38,267 bases of DNA from Neptuniibacter sp048548695 (GCF_048548695.1 NZ_JBLYIF010000019.1), one strand, 5' to 3'; positions 22,859 through 31,332 are shown, counted from the first letter of the stretch. The notes: generated by a model not told the origin, from the letters alone. Program-made: numbers and translations.

Positions 22859-23563
22859 TCAGAACCAGAACCTGACACCGACAACCCACTGCAGGTCATT
22901 AGTTTCGTGTCCTTCATCCCGCGCCAAATCGGCTGTTTTGCCCAGCAAGCGTTCCCAATTCAGCCCGATATAAGGCGCAAATTCACGCTTAAACTCGTAG
23001 CTTAGGCGTATACCCAATTCCAGATCCGACAATCCGGAGCCAATCCCATATTGCAGATCATTTTTGCCGTAAGCGGTCAACTGCAACTCCGGCACCAATA
23101 CCAGCCTCTGAGTCAGCATGAGCTCATACTCTGTCTTAAGCCGTATACCTGTCTGACCAGACTCACCGATAAAGAGTGCCGCATCCGTTTCCAGATACCA
23201 TGGTGCTAAACCCTCGACGCCAACGACACCCCAGGTACGGTCTGGCTTTGGCAGGAAATCATGCCTGACACCCAACTGCAGGTCCCAGTTAGGATCGATC
23301 GCCCGACTGTAGAGCAGCTGCAGTTCGGCTGACTCAGTGACACCATCCAAACGCTCACCCCGGGTTTTTAACTTTACTTTATTCAAGTCATAACCCAGCC
23401 ATGCTTCAGCCTCCCACACCAAAGGTTTGCCTTCACTGGCATCTCTAAACTCTAATTGATCAAACTTGACCATGCCCACTAGTGGGTCCGCATCGCCCAT
23501 GGCATAGGCATCAACAGCTGGCAGTAACATAAACATCGATACTACATACTTAGTTATGTTCAT
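22859..23563 (-). CDS. copB: CopB, outer-membrane copper resistance protein (short form)
   Basis: 234 residues with a signal peptide ending at VDAYA. The CopB barrel is clear: PLVWEAEAWLGYDLNKVKLK, AELQLLYSRAIDPNWDLQLG, DAALFIGESGQTGIRLKTEY, LQYGIGSGLSDLELGIRLSY and REFAPYIGLNWERLLGKTAD, ending in a C-terminal Phe as outer-membrane barrels do. Many CopB proteins carry a long Met/His-rich segment after the signal peptide; here it is almost absent. That function may be covered by the Met/His-rich insert of CopA next door. It follows copA (multicopper oxidase) by 10 bp with AAGGAGCG before the ATG, so it is the same operon. Confidence 0.94.
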   Translation of the reverse strand: MNITKYVVSMFMLLPAVDAYAMGDADPLVGMVKFDQLEFRDASEGKPLVWEAEAWLGYDLNKVKLKTRGERLDGVTESAELQLLYSRAIDPNWDLQLGVRHDFLPKPDRTWGVVGVEGLAPWYLETDAALFIGESGQTGIRLKTEYELMLTQRLVLVPELQLTAYGKNDLQYGIGSGLSDLELGIRLSYEFKREFAPYIGLNWERLLGKTADLARDEGHETNDLQWVVGVRFWF

Positions 23564-23573
23564 TATGCGCTCC

Positions 23574-25427
23574 TTAACTCACCCGGACTTCACGAAACAT
23601 ACCCATCATGTGGTAGATCAGATGGCAGTGGAAAGCCCAGCGGCCACGAGCATCTGCGGTCACCCGATAACTGATGCGTGAGCCCGGCTGCACAATCACT
23701 GTATGTTTGCGCGGCAGGCGCGATTCATCCCCGGTTTCCAGATCACTCCACATCCCATGCAAGTGCATTGGGTGATTCATCATGGTGTCATTAACCAAGT
23801 TGAAACGAACCCGCTCACCAAAGGTGAGATGCAACGGATCAGCGTCAGCAAACGGCACGCCATTAATCGACCACATATACCGGCTCATGTTGCCAGTGAG
23901 GTGCAGATCAATCTCGCGCTCCGGAGGTCGCGGATCGGGGGTCGTTCCGAGATTTTTCAGATCTGCGTAAGTCAGCACCCGCCGACCATTATCACGCAAG
24001 CCAATGCCCGGATCATTCAATCGGTATTGCGGCGCTTCCGCACGCATATCAACATGAGGGCCATATTCCGCTGCCGCATGGATCACAGGCCCTGGATTAT
24101 CACTGGCAAGTGTAGATGCCTTGCTGCCATGACCTGCATGGCTCATCCCGGCATGCCCTGCATGCCCTGCATGCCCTGCATGCTCCATCGGCTGATCATC
24201 AGGCATGACATGAGCGGAATGATCTATGGGCGTTTTATCGGTCATCTGATGCCCTGCGTGATCCATACCATGCATTGCATGCATGCCACCCATACCCATT
24301 TCCCCATGTCCCAACAACGGTACCGGATCGAGCTCAGGCACCTGTGCGGTCAAACCAAGGTCCGGGGTGAGTGTGCCACGGGCATAGCCGGAGCGATCGA
24401 TCGATTGCGCAAATAAGGTGTAGGCCTGATCAGCACAGGGTTCAACCAACACATCATAGGTTTCTGCTACACCGATACGAAACTCATCTACCGTGACCGG
24501 CTCGACATATTGACCATCTGCTGCCACCACCGTCATTTTCAGACCGGGAATGCGCACATCAAAAAAGGTCATCGCAGAGCTATTAATAAACCTCAGTAAA
24601 ACTTTTTCGCCACGCCGAAACAGCCCTTGCCAACCGTCTGCCGGAGTAACGCCATTCATCAGATAGGTATAGGTATACCCGGTGACATCGGCGATATCGG
24701 TCTGGCTCATACGCATCTCATTCCACATCTCACGCTCGCGTAACGTGGCTTTAACACCTTTTTGCTGAATGTCGCGCCAGGTATCCTGAAACGTGCGCTC
24801 ATTAAAGTTGTAATAATGGCTGAGCTTTTTCAGCTTATGGTAAACAGCCATAGGGTCTTCATCTGTCCAGTCTGACAGCATCACCACGTGATCACGATCA
24901 TACGCAAACGGGGCAGGCGCTTTAGGCTCAACAATCAAAGCACCATACAAGCCGGTTTGCTCCTGAAACCCGGAATGGCTGTGATACCAATAGGTGCCTG
25001 ACTGGTTGAGCTTGAAACGATATTGAAACGTCTCCCCCGGCTGAATGCCATCGAACGAAAAACCCGGCACCCCATCCATTTCGGACGGCAGAATAATCCC
25101 ATGCCAGTGAATTGAACTATCGACCCCCAATGTATTGGTTACCCTAATGGTAACTTCATCACCCTCCCGCAAGCGCAGCGTGGGCGCCGGTAATGAACCG
25201 TTGACTGTGGTCGCAATTCGCTCAGTGCCGGTAAAATTCACCGCTTGCTGACCGAGCGTTAACTTAAGGTCTTTGCCGGTCAGTTCAGGTACCGCTGATG
25301 CCGACGGCATTGCCCACAGTTTTGCCCCTGGCGCTGTCCATGCCGAACACACACCACCCACAGCCAAGCCGGTGACAAACTGACGACGGGTGAGCCCGTG
25401 ACGACCAGTAAATAGAGTAGGCTTCAT
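23574..25427 (-). CDS. copA: CopA, periplasmic multicopper oxidase
   Basis: 617 residues from ATG 25427, behind GGGAG. A Tat signal (TRRQFVTGLAVGG) shows export in folded form. Copper-binding motifs of the three cupredoxin domains are present: IHWHGI, TYWYHSHSGFQ, HPMHLHGMW and the type-1/trinuclear motif HCHLIYHMMGMF. Between domains lies a Met/His-rich insert including MGMGGMHAMHGMDHAGH and tandem H-A-G units coded by three exact 9-bp repeats (24152-24178). It oxidises Cu+ and binds copper in the periplasm. Operon order is DUF411, copA, copB, then the ATPase. The gene symbol is shared with the ATPase by convention only. Confidence 0.95.
   Translation of the reverse strand: MKPTLFTGRHGLTRRQFVTGLAVGGVCSAWTAPGAKLWAMPSASAVPELTGKDLKLTLGQQAVNFTGTERIATTVNGSLPAPTLRLREGDEVTIRVTNTLGVDSSIHWHGIILPSEMDGVPGFSFDGIQPGETFQYRFKLNQSGTYWYHSHSGFQEQTGLYGALIVEPKAPAPFAYDRDHVVMLSDWTDEDPMAVYHKLKKLSHYYNFNERTFQDTWRDIQQKGVKATLREREMWNEMRMSQTDIADVTGYTYTYLMNGVTPADGWQGLFRRGEKVLLRFINSSAMTFFDVRIPGLKMTVVAADGQYVEPVTVDEFRIGVAETYDVLVEPCADQAYTLFAQSIDRSGYARGTLTPDLGLTAQVPELDPVPLLGHGEMGMGGMHAMHGMDHAGHQMTDKTPIDHSAHVMPDDQPMEHAGHAGHAGHAGMSHAGHGSKASTLASDNPGPVIHAAAEYGPHVDMRAEAPQYRLNDPGIGLRDNGRRVLTYADLKNLGTTPDPRPPEREIDLHLTGNMSRYMWSINGVPFADADPLHLTFGERVRFNLVNDTMMNHPMHLHGMWSDLETGDESRLPRKHTVIVQPGSRISYRVTADARGRWAFHCHLIYHMMGMFREVRVS
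24152..24178. repeat. Three exact 9-bp tandem repeats in copA
   Basis: CATGCCCTG is repeated three times and partly a fourth time. On the coding strand it encodes H-A-G units of the metal-binding linker. Such repeats gain and lose units by slippage without shifting the frame. Confidence 0.85.
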
Positions 25428-25442
25428 AATCAATCTCCCAAC

Positions 25443-25931
25443 TTAATACTGCTCTGCCGACGAGTTCACCGCCTGATAAATTTCAACCTTACCGTCCTGC
25501 ATTAACAGCAGGACCTGATAGGCATCAAACCGCTGATCGACCTCCATACCCGGACTACCGACAGGCATGCCCGGTACCGACAAACCGATAGCACCCTCAG
25601 GCGGCGATGCCAGGAACTGACGAATAAATTTGGCCGGCACATGGCCTTCAAACACATAACCCTCGGTAGAAACCCCGGTATGACAGGAACGGTAGGCCGG
25701 GGCGATGCCAAAATGTTGTTTCACAGCTGGCATACTCGTCGGGTGTAAACCGGTGGCCTGCAACCCTTGTTGCTCCAAGTGTTCAATCCATTTAGTACAG
25801 CAGCCACAGGTGGGGCTTTTATATACCTTCAGCTCAGCATTATCCGCTGCGGTGGCAACCACCCCATATAACAGACTCAGACACAGGCCAAATACAGCCG
25901 CACTAAAACGACGTAATCCACGTTTTTTCAT
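25443..25931 (-). CDS. DUF411 metal-binding protein of the copper operon
   Basis: 162 residues from ATG 25931; a GTG three codons upstream is possible. A signal peptide ends near VVATAA. The mature protein has the DUF411 hallmark KVYKSPTCGCCTKWIEHLE with a C-x-C-C cluster, the SCHTGVSTEGYVFEGHVPAK segment, and GLSVPGMPVGSPGMEV near the end. DUF411 proteins accompany Cu and other metal efflux systems in many proteobacteria and are thought to bind copper in the periplasm. The gene lies 15 bp upstream of copA (oxidase) and 90 bp downstream of the Cys-rich gene. Confidence 0.9.
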   Translation of the reverse strand: MKKRGLRRFSAAVFGLCLSLLYGVVATAADNAELKVYKSPTCGCCTKWIEHLEQQGLQATGLHPTSMPAVKQHFGIAPAYRSCHTGVSTEGYVFEGHVPAKFIRQFLASPPEGAIGLSVPGMPVGSPGMEVDQRFDAYQVLLLMQDGKVEIYQAVNSSAEQY

Positions 25932-26021
25932 AACTAACACCCAATAATTCAGCGACCATCGAGTAATCGCTTTGCAATAATAAGAGTGCTGCGCCGATCA
26001 GTTCAACGCAACGGGAATGCA

Positions 26022-26435
26022 TCAGGCGTATAGAATGGGAGGGCGTAACAGCGGAGAGATCGCCCGGGAGCGCCAAGCCACAGCAGGCAAGATTATATGA
26101 TTGATTTGTGGACCTATATCAGCAGCAAGAGTCAGAGAAGGCAGCCCGCAACTGGCGCCTGCGCAAAGCAGCATTGCACAATGTCCGGGAGAGCAGGATG
26201 ACATTGATTTAGCTGGCTCAGCTGACAAGGATGCATGGTCGCAGCAGTCTAAAATGTTCTCACCTGCCTGAGACAATTGAACCGATTGATTCATCTCGGC
26301 ATGACAGTTGACCATTCGCCCGGTATGGGCTTCTGCAGCATCGGCCGTGATAGCCTGAACCACAGAGGACGCCTGAAAGGTCACAGCGACAATCAGTAAT
26401 AACAGCAGGTTTTGTTTCAGGCGATAAAACAACAT
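26022..26435 (-). CDS. Cys-rich exported protein, first gene of the copper block (CopL-like position)
   Basis: 137 residues. A clear signal peptide (LLLLLIVAVTFQASSVVQA) is followed by a small domain with many Cys, Met and His: GRMVNCHAEMN, ILDCCDHASL, SSCSPGHCAMLLCAGASCGL. The C-terminus reads ISPLLRPPILYA. The cysteine clusters suggest metal binding. Its place upstream of the copAB genes is like that of copL in Xanthomonas, which regulates copper induction, but the sequence alone does not prove homology. AGGA precedes the ATG. The 90-bp gap to the next gene shows no obvious terminator. Confidence 0.7.
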   Translation of the reverse strand: MLFYRLKQNLLLLLIVAVTFQASSVVQAITADAAEAHTGRMVNCHAEMNQSVQLSQAGENILDCCDHASLSAEPAKSMSSCSPGHCAMLLCAGASCGLPSLTLAADIGPQINHIILPAVAWRSRAISPLLRPPILYA

Positions 26436-26575
26436 CTATATCCTACAGAACACGAGTAGATATCTATCCAAGTATAAGCTCTGACCCCTGCATCCGGCAA
26501 AGATTCAAAGCGTATCTGATCAGCGACAGTCACCCCACTTGGAAACCTAAGGTACTGTTTTATATATGAAAAACA

Positions 26576-26595
26576 ATGTCTCTTTTTGGAGACAT
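26576..26595. promoter_or_regulatory. Inverted repeat ATGTCTC-N6-GAGACAT upstream of the copper block
   Basis: A perfect 7-bp dyad with a six-base spacer lies in the 445-bp gene-free region 26436-26880 between the leftward copper genes and the rightward PRC-barrel gene. It could be an operator (copper or stress response) for either direction. A long A/T-rich stretch follows it. No gene was found in the gap. Confidence 0.35.
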
Positions 26596-26880
26596 ATAAT
26601 AATTATTTAAATATCAATAACTTAAGACCATTCTGCAAATCAAGTTCACCTCACCACCCCTGACACGAACTAACCAAGCTACGTTTCGCTTACACTGAAT
26701 GAAAATTAAATTCTTATTATTTTTCATGCAATTACGTAAAAAAATAAGATCTTCGGTACTGACTTTCTCTATCAACCCTCCGTTTGGCACACTCTTCGCT
26801 AAGCCTTTATTAAGTTCATTCGCAGAGTTGCCCCAACACCATTGGCAACTTATGTGGTTAATACCCTTAAGGAGGTAATC

Positions 26881-27504
26881 ATGCGTTCTACAATGAAGTT
26901 TAAAACCACGCTGCTGACATGCACACTGGCCGCACTGGCCGCACTGGCCGCACCCCAGGCATTCGCTGATACAAAAGCTGAACTGACTGCAGAAACCTCT
27001 CCAGTAAAAATTCAACTGGAAGCCCCCTCGGTCCAGGTGGAAACCAACACGCCCGCCAACCAACTGAGAACCCAAGCCGGCGAGCTGAGACCTGACAGCA
27101 GTTGGTCAGATAAATCCGCTGCCAACAAGCAGCCAGCAGAAACCAATCCTATTTATCAGCTGACTCCCGCCCAACTGTCGTCCATGGTGGTAGTAGACAA
27201 CGACGGCGATACCGTCGGCATAGTCACTGATATTGTGCGCAACATGAGCGCCGCAGAATATAAAGCGGTCATCTCCTCAGGTGGGGTCCTGGGTTTTGGC
27301 GCAAAAATCGTTGCTGTGCCATTAGAAGCGCTTACCATTGCCAACAGTGCCGTCAAATTAAACAGCTCAGCTAAAATCATCAAACAGTCCGCTGAGTTTC
27401 ATGGCGAGGGCTATATTTCCCTCCCCGACGACCTGCCGCTAAGCGAATTCACTGCGATAGACTCCTTACCAACAGAGCCAACTGCAGCCGGCGGCACCAG
27501 CTAA
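26881..27504 (+). CDS. Exported PRC-barrel domain protein
   Basis: 207 residues from ATG 26881, directly behind GGAGGTAATC. The signal peptide contains three in-frame L-A-A repeats coded by three copies of CTGGCCGCA (26926-26952) and ends at QAFA. After a low-complexity acidic linker, a PRC-barrel domain occupies about 95-165: IYQLTPAQLSSMVVVDNDGD, TVGIVTDIVRNMSAAE, and VLGFGAKIVAVPLEALTI. PRC barrels are protein- or RNA-binding folds; periplasmic versions appear in stress-response genes. Followed by a small lipoprotein gene, 77 bp on, with the same 12-base leader, and then a terminator. Probably a two-gene operon. Confidence 0.85.
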   Translation: MRSTMKFKTTLLTCTLAALAALAAPQAFADTKAELTAETSPVKIQLEAPSVQVETNTPANQLRTQAGELRPDSSWSDKSAANKQPAETNPIYQLTPAQLSSMVVVDNDGDTVGIVTDIVRNMSAAEYKAVISSGGVLGFGAKIVAVPLEALTIANSAVKLNSSAKIIKQSAEFHGEGYISLPDDLPLSEFTAIDSLPTEPTAAGGTS

Positions 27505-27581
27505 CAATACCCATGGACGAATAACCACTCATACCAGTAATAACAGGGCCCTTTGTGCTCTGTAATGAGGAGGTAATCATA

Positions 27582-27731
27582 ATGAAACATATTTTGATAT
27601 GTACTGTACTTGCACTCAGCCTTAGCATGCAGGGCTGTGGTCTGCTTGTCGGAGCGGCCGTTGGCGGCACGGCAGGCTACCTGCTGAGTGAAGAGGGCTA
27701 CGACGTTCAGTCTCCCGTCACCAAAGAGTAG
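27582..27731 (+). CDS. 49-residue lipoprotein
   Basis: ATG 27582 to TAG 27729-27731, behind a strong GAGGAGGT. The peptide has a signal sequence with a lipobox-like S-M-Q-G-C (Cys 19), then a Gly/Ala-rich segment LLVGAAVGGTAGYLLSEEG typical of small glycine-zipper lipoproteins, and a short tail QSPVTKE. It is probably anchored in a membrane by lipid. It shares GGAGGTAATCAT with the leader of the preceding gene and ends 21 bp before a terminator, so the two genes likely work together, perhaps in envelope stress. Confidence 0.75.
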   Translation: MKHILICTVLALSLSMQGCGLLVGAAVGGTAGYLLSEEGYDVQSPVTKE

Positions 27732-27752
27732 ACTCACTCTTGGGCAGACCTT

Positions 27753-27784
27753 GCCTGATCGAATCTTCGGTCAGGCTTTTTTTA
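27753..27784 (+). terminator. Rho-independent terminator of the PRC-barrel/lipoprotein unit
   Basis: GCCTGA/TCAGGC stem with a short inner extension, followed by seven T and more T-rich sequence. Confidence 0.85.
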
Positions 27785-27868
27785 TTTTCAGTCTTAATGA
27801 GAAATAACTATCCTGTGCTTCAGATGTAGTGTAAATAGCAGCCTTACACCCACTCAGGTTGCGCCCAC

Positions 27869-28534
27869 ATGCACTCCCTACTTCCACCTGACATCCCCCA
27901 AGGGGAAACCCCTGCGCTATTCGAACAAATTGCCCAAAAGCTAGAAAGCCAAGGTTACGCTGTACTGCCTGCCTCGCTGCCTGAAACTATCACAGATGCG
28001 CTCATGCAAGCACTGGCCATACAAGACGAATACAATTTTCGGGCAGCCTCAGTTGGGCGTGGTCCAGAGCAGACCAAGAACCCCTTTATCCGCCGGGATC
28101 GGATTTTATGGATTGAACCGCACCTGCCTGCAGTGAACACCTGGCTGGAGTGGACGGAACAACTTCGCTGTTTCTTAAACCAGCGCCTGTTTATGGGGTT
28201 ATTTTCGTTTGAGAGCCACTTTGCTTATTACCAACCGGGTGACTTTTACAAAAAGCACTTCGATGCCTTTCGCGGCCAATCCAACCGAGTGCTGTCGGTG
28301 GTGACATACCTCAACCGCGGCTGGGAACCTGGTCAGGGCGGCGAGTTGATAATCTATGCAGAAGATAACCACTCAGAACTGATCAAAGTTCAGCCCGCAT
28401 TTGGTACCCTAGTGCTATTTCTCAGTGAGCACTTCCCCCACGAGGTACTTCCGGCCTGCCGTGAGCGTTATAGTATTGCCGGTTGGTATCGTATCAACAG
28501 CACTAGGCTAGACCACATTGATCCACCTGCATAA
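27869..28534 (+). CDS. 2OG-Fe(II) oxygenase (prolyl 4-hydroxylase-like, SM-20 type)
   Basis: 221 residues without signal peptide. The double-stranded beta-helix of Fe(II)/2-oxoglutarate oxygenases is visible: FESHFAYYQPGDFYKKHFDA gives the H-x-D iron ligands (HFD), LSVVTYLNRGW follows, then GGELIIYA, the distal His in EHFPHEVLPA, and the 2-oxoglutarate-binding Arg in RYSIAGWYR. Members hydroxylate proteins or small molecules; E. coli YbiX-type and SM-20-related proteins are relatives, but the substrate is unknown. It appears to be a single gene between two terminator-like regions. Confidence 0.88.
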   Translation: MHSLLPPDIPQGETPALFEQIAQKLESQGYAVLPASLPETITDALMQALAIQDEYNFRAASVGRGPEQTKNPFIRRDRILWIEPHLPAVNTWLEWTEQLRCFLNQRLFMGLFSFESHFAYYQPGDFYKKHFDAFRGQSNRVLSVVTYLNRGWEPGQGGELIIYAEDNHSELIKVQPAFGTLVLFLSEHFPHEVLPACRERYSIAGWYRINSTRLDHIDPPA

Positions 28535-28608
28535 GCCCCATGAAAACGGCCATGCCACTGTGCACTCATAAGCAGTAACCCGCTGGGCATTTTTTATTCA
28601 AAACTTGC

Positions 28609-28614
28609 TATAAT
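28609..28614 (+). promoter_or_regulatory. Extended -10 promoter of the Leu/Asp-repeat lipoprotein gene
   Basis: TGCTATAAT, an extended -10 element with a perfect TATAAT, lies 75 bp before the ATG. The -35 region is poor, as usual for extended -10 promoters. The 154-bp gap 28535-28688 holds no gene; CCCGCTGGGCATTTTTT at 28580-28596 may be a weak terminator. Confidence 0.5.
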
Positions 28615-28688
28615 CGCGCCTGGGAATTAAGGTAATTCTGACGATAGGAAAATCGAACCAGACATAACTACTTGTTAAGAAAACAGTT

Positions 28689-29504
28689 ATGTCACATTGG
28701 CATAAACACATGGATACAGTTCTCAAACCCTTACTCACCAGTTGTCTGTTGTTCGCAGCGCTATTGGGTGCTGGCTGCACAGCATCCCAATCCACCCGTG
28801 TAATGCCTTCTGACGCCGACAGCATCGACGCAGATATTGTTGTCAGTGATAACCATACAACAGTGGGATTTGGGCCTAACCCACAGCCCGACACGAGAGA
28901 AAACCAAGCGCCTTCTGAACTCTCTGCTGACTTATTAGATCTGGAAAGCGACCTGTTAGACTTGGATCAGGGACTGCTCACCAGCCTGACAAGCACACTT
29001 GATGACACATCTGGCGGGGTGATGTCTGATCTAACCGGCACGGTTGATTTATTGCTGGGTACAGAAACTGATCAGCTGCTCGGTTCTGTGGACTCCCTGT
29101 TACAACCGATTGGCGGCACTGTAGACAATTTACTATCTGATCCATTGGCGAGCGATCTAGATAACGTGCTCGCGCCAGAAACCCCAATCCTTGAGCCTCT
29201 CACTGACAACCTTGATGGTCTGCTGGGCGGAGATGAACCTCTCCTGGAGCCCATTACCGATTCATTAGACAGCTTGCTTATAAATGACGATAGCCTGCTC
29301 GGTCTTAACCAAATCACTGAATCCGTCGACAACCTGCTCACCGGCAACAGCTCTGATACACAGCTGGTCGACTCTCTTACCGACACACTGGACACGCTAA
29401 CCTTAGATGACACTCCGCTGGATTCTCTGCTTGATCCGCTGACCGACCTGCTTGACCAAGTTGATGATGGCTTGCTGGATCCACTAGTGGGCGGACTACT
29501 ATAA
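28689..29504 (+). CDS. Leu/Asp-rich repeat lipoprotein, probable partner of the TpsB pore
   Basis: 271 residues. A signal peptide leads to a lipobox-like L-G-A-G-C (Cys 30). The rest is very acidic and Leu-rich, with an irregular repeat: EPLTDNLDGLL, EPITDSLDSLL, NQITESVDNLL, DSLTDTLDTLT and DPLTDLLDQVDDGLL, about 16-25 residues apart, ending LLDPLVGGLL. No aromatic-rich or enzymatic domain is seen, and no TPS (haemagglutinin) domain. It resembles the loosely named repeat proteins encoded beside ShlB/FhaC pores. Position 82 bp upstream of tpsB on the same strand suggests it is the exported partner or works with the pore. Confidence 0.75.
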   Translation: MSHWHKHMDTVLKPLLTSCLLFAALLGAGCTASQSTRVMPSDADSIDADIVVSDNHTTVGFGPNPQPDTRENQAPSELSADLLDLESDLLDLDQGLLTSLTSTLDDTSGGVMSDLTGTVDLLLGTETDQLLGSVDSLLQPIGGTVDNLLSDPLASDLDNVLAPETPILEPLTDNLDGLLGGDEPLLEPITDSLDSLLINDDSLLGLNQITESVDNLLTGNSSDTQLVDSLTDTLDTLTLDDTPLDSLLDPLTDLLDQVDDGLLDPLVGGLL

Positions 29505-29586
29505 AACGTCAGTTGGTATGTGTTAAAGTCTGGCAAGTACATAAGCACAATCGGATATAAGTTAAGCCAAAGGATCAGGCACCCCA

Positions 29587-31281
29587 ATGAACCCCTCTAA
29601 GCGCTCATATATTATCGCTGGCATACTGCTTGGCGGTTGCTGTTTTATTGTTCCCGCTAATGCGACGGAACCGCCTTTTATTGCTGAACCCGACGGTCCA
29701 ACCGAGCCGGTACCGGAATTCGAACCGGAGCAAGCTAAACTACCCCAACCGCCTGTCGCGAGTGAGGAAGTTAAGAGCCTGCCGCAATTTAATGTGCAAC
29801 AAATTACATTTCAGGGCGGCAGTGTCTTCAGTGACGCTGAACTGCAAGCGATGGTTGCAGCAATTCGTGGCAAAAAGACATCTAAAGCCGAACTGGCAAC
29901 CGCCTTGCAGAATATCACCCGACATTACCTTGCCAAGGGGTACCCATTATCCTTTGCTCACCTGCCACGCCAAACACTGGCCGATGGCAAGCTGGTGATC
30001 ATGTTGATCGAAGGGCACATCACCCAGAGCGAAATCAAAGTTGAAGACCCAGATGTCCGCGCTCGTATCGAGCGTCTGGTTGCTAAACTGCAACAACTCA
30101 AACCCCTCACCCGCAAGGGGTACGAACGTTACGTCAGCCTGATACAAAAAACTCCGGGATATCGATTTAAAGTCAATGTACCACGGCCTGTCACCACCAC
30201 CGGCGCCACCAAAATTTTGGTCGAAGCTACCGAAGTACGCAAAACCAACCGCAGTTTCAACTTAGACGGCGATCAGGATGACCTGCGAGTACAGCTGGGC
30301 CTGACGCTGAACTCGCTAACCTCCAACGCAGACCGGTTGACCGTATCCGCGCTAACACCCAGTGATAGCGTCAAAAGTTATTTAAATATTGCCTACCAGC
30401 AGGAGGTTGGCGACGAAGGTCTGCAACTGAGCGTCTCTGCCAACCACTTTGAAAGTAACAACGACGACACCTTCTATATCACCGATATCCCGGTTAATAA
30501 CGAAGAAACCAAAAACCGCGACCGATTCAAACTCGGGGTAAATTACCCCATCAACCTCACCCGCACTTCCAGCTGGTGGCTGGGAGGTAATCTTCACTAC
30601 CTGGACGAAACCTCTAACTATGAGTTAACGCCTGAGGGGTTCGCACCTATCTATATCGAAAAGAACCTGCGCTACTCCGCTCTGGAGTTAGTCTCGCGCT
30701 GGCAGGACCTGAATAAGATTCGTTTCTGGCAGCTTACCGGCAGCATGAAACAAGGCCTTGACCTGGGCAACAATCAAAACCAGATTACACAAAGCGGCGC
30801 TTCCCGTACCGGATCAGAAGACCTGTATTTCAATTACTATAAAATAGAAGGCATGTGGCGCCAGTCGCTTGCACCGCAGTGGCGCGTCACAGCAAAGGGC
30901 AGCCTGTTTTACTCAGATGATGTATTGCCATCATCAGAACGAATCCGCTATGGCGGCAAGCGCTTTGGCCGAGGTTATGATGATGGTCAGGCACAGGGCG
31001 ATCGAGGCATGGCTGCAGAGCTTGAACTGCGTTATTTGCTCCCGATTAACGGCACTTATGCGAAACGTCTCGAGCCCTACATTGCCATGGATACTGCGCA
31101 TACCGAACTGAACGATCCGAATATTGATAGTTCAATTTCATCTTATGCACTGGGATTAGAAATTACCGATACCAAGCATTACAGTATTGGTCTGGAGTAC
31201 GCCAAGCCCACTGGCGACCCCCATATAGAGACCGGTGATCACAGTCCCTTCTATAATCTGAATCTGCGCTGGTCTTTCTAA
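29587..31281 (+). CDS. TpsB/FhaC/ShlB-family outer-membrane two-partner secretion pore
   Basis: 564 residues with a signal peptide ending at VPANA. A Pro-rich linker is followed by POTRA domains (about 55-130: FNVQQITFQGGSVFSDAELQ, KGYPLSFAHLPRQTL, LVIMLIEGHI; and about 130-210: YVSLIQKTPGYRFKVNVPRP). Then comes a 16-strand barrel with the conserved lid-loop motif RFGRGYDDGQAQGDRG, equivalent to VRGY, and a C-terminal Phe (NLNLRWSF). Such pores translocate a partner protein across the outer membrane. No classical TpsA gene is nearby; the only candidate is the Leu/Asp-repeat lipoprotein upstream. An 11-bp terminator hairpin closes the unit. Confidence 0.92.
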   Translation: MNPSKRSYIIAGILLGGCCFIVPANATEPPFIAEPDGPTEPVPEFEPEQAKLPQPPVASEEVKSLPQFNVQQITFQGGSVFSDAELQAMVAAIRGKKTSKAELATALQNITRHYLAKGYPLSFAHLPRQTLADGKLVIMLIEGHITQSEIKVEDPDVRARIERLVAKLQQLKPLTRKGYERYVSLIQKTPGYRFKVNVPRPVTTTGATKILVEATEVRKTNRSFNLDGDQDDLRVQLGLTLNSLTSNADRLTVSALTPSDSVKSYLNIAYQQEVGDEGLQLSVSANHFESNNDDTFYITDIPVNNEETKNRDRFKLGVNYPINLTRTSSWWLGGNLHYLDETSNYELTPEGFAPIYIEKNLRYSALELVSRWQDLNKIRFWQLTGSMKQGLDLGNNQNQITQSGASRTGSEDLYFNYYKIEGMWRQSLAPQWRVTAKGSLFYSDDVLPSSERIRYGGKRFGRGYDDGQAQGDRGMAAELELRYLLPINGTYAKRLEPYIAMDTAHTELNDPNIDSSISSYALGLEITDTKHYSIGLEYAKPTGDPHIETGDHSPFYNLNLRWSF

Positions 31282-31288
31282 ACTAACC

Positions 31289-31317
31289 ACTGACCCGAGA
31301 CGACTCGGGTCAGTTTT
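31289..31317 (+). terminator. Rho-independent terminator after the TpsB gene
   Basis: A perfect 11-bp stem, ACTGACCCGAG/CTCGGGTCAGT, has the loop ACGA and is followed by TTTATA. It starts eight bases after the stop codon. Confidence 0.85.
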
Positions 31318-31332
31318 ATATCTGGACTATCG

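Noticed and set aside
26536..26556. CueR-like box (ACCTT...CCAAG) upstream of the copper block
   Set aside because: The dyad is weak and does not give the expected spacing to a -10/-35 pair; not strong enough to list.
26614..27075. 153-codon minus-strand frame in the copper/PRC gap
   Set aside because: Half of it is antisense to the PRC-barrel gene, whose signal-peptide repeats cause its Gly/Cys repeats. No credible domain.
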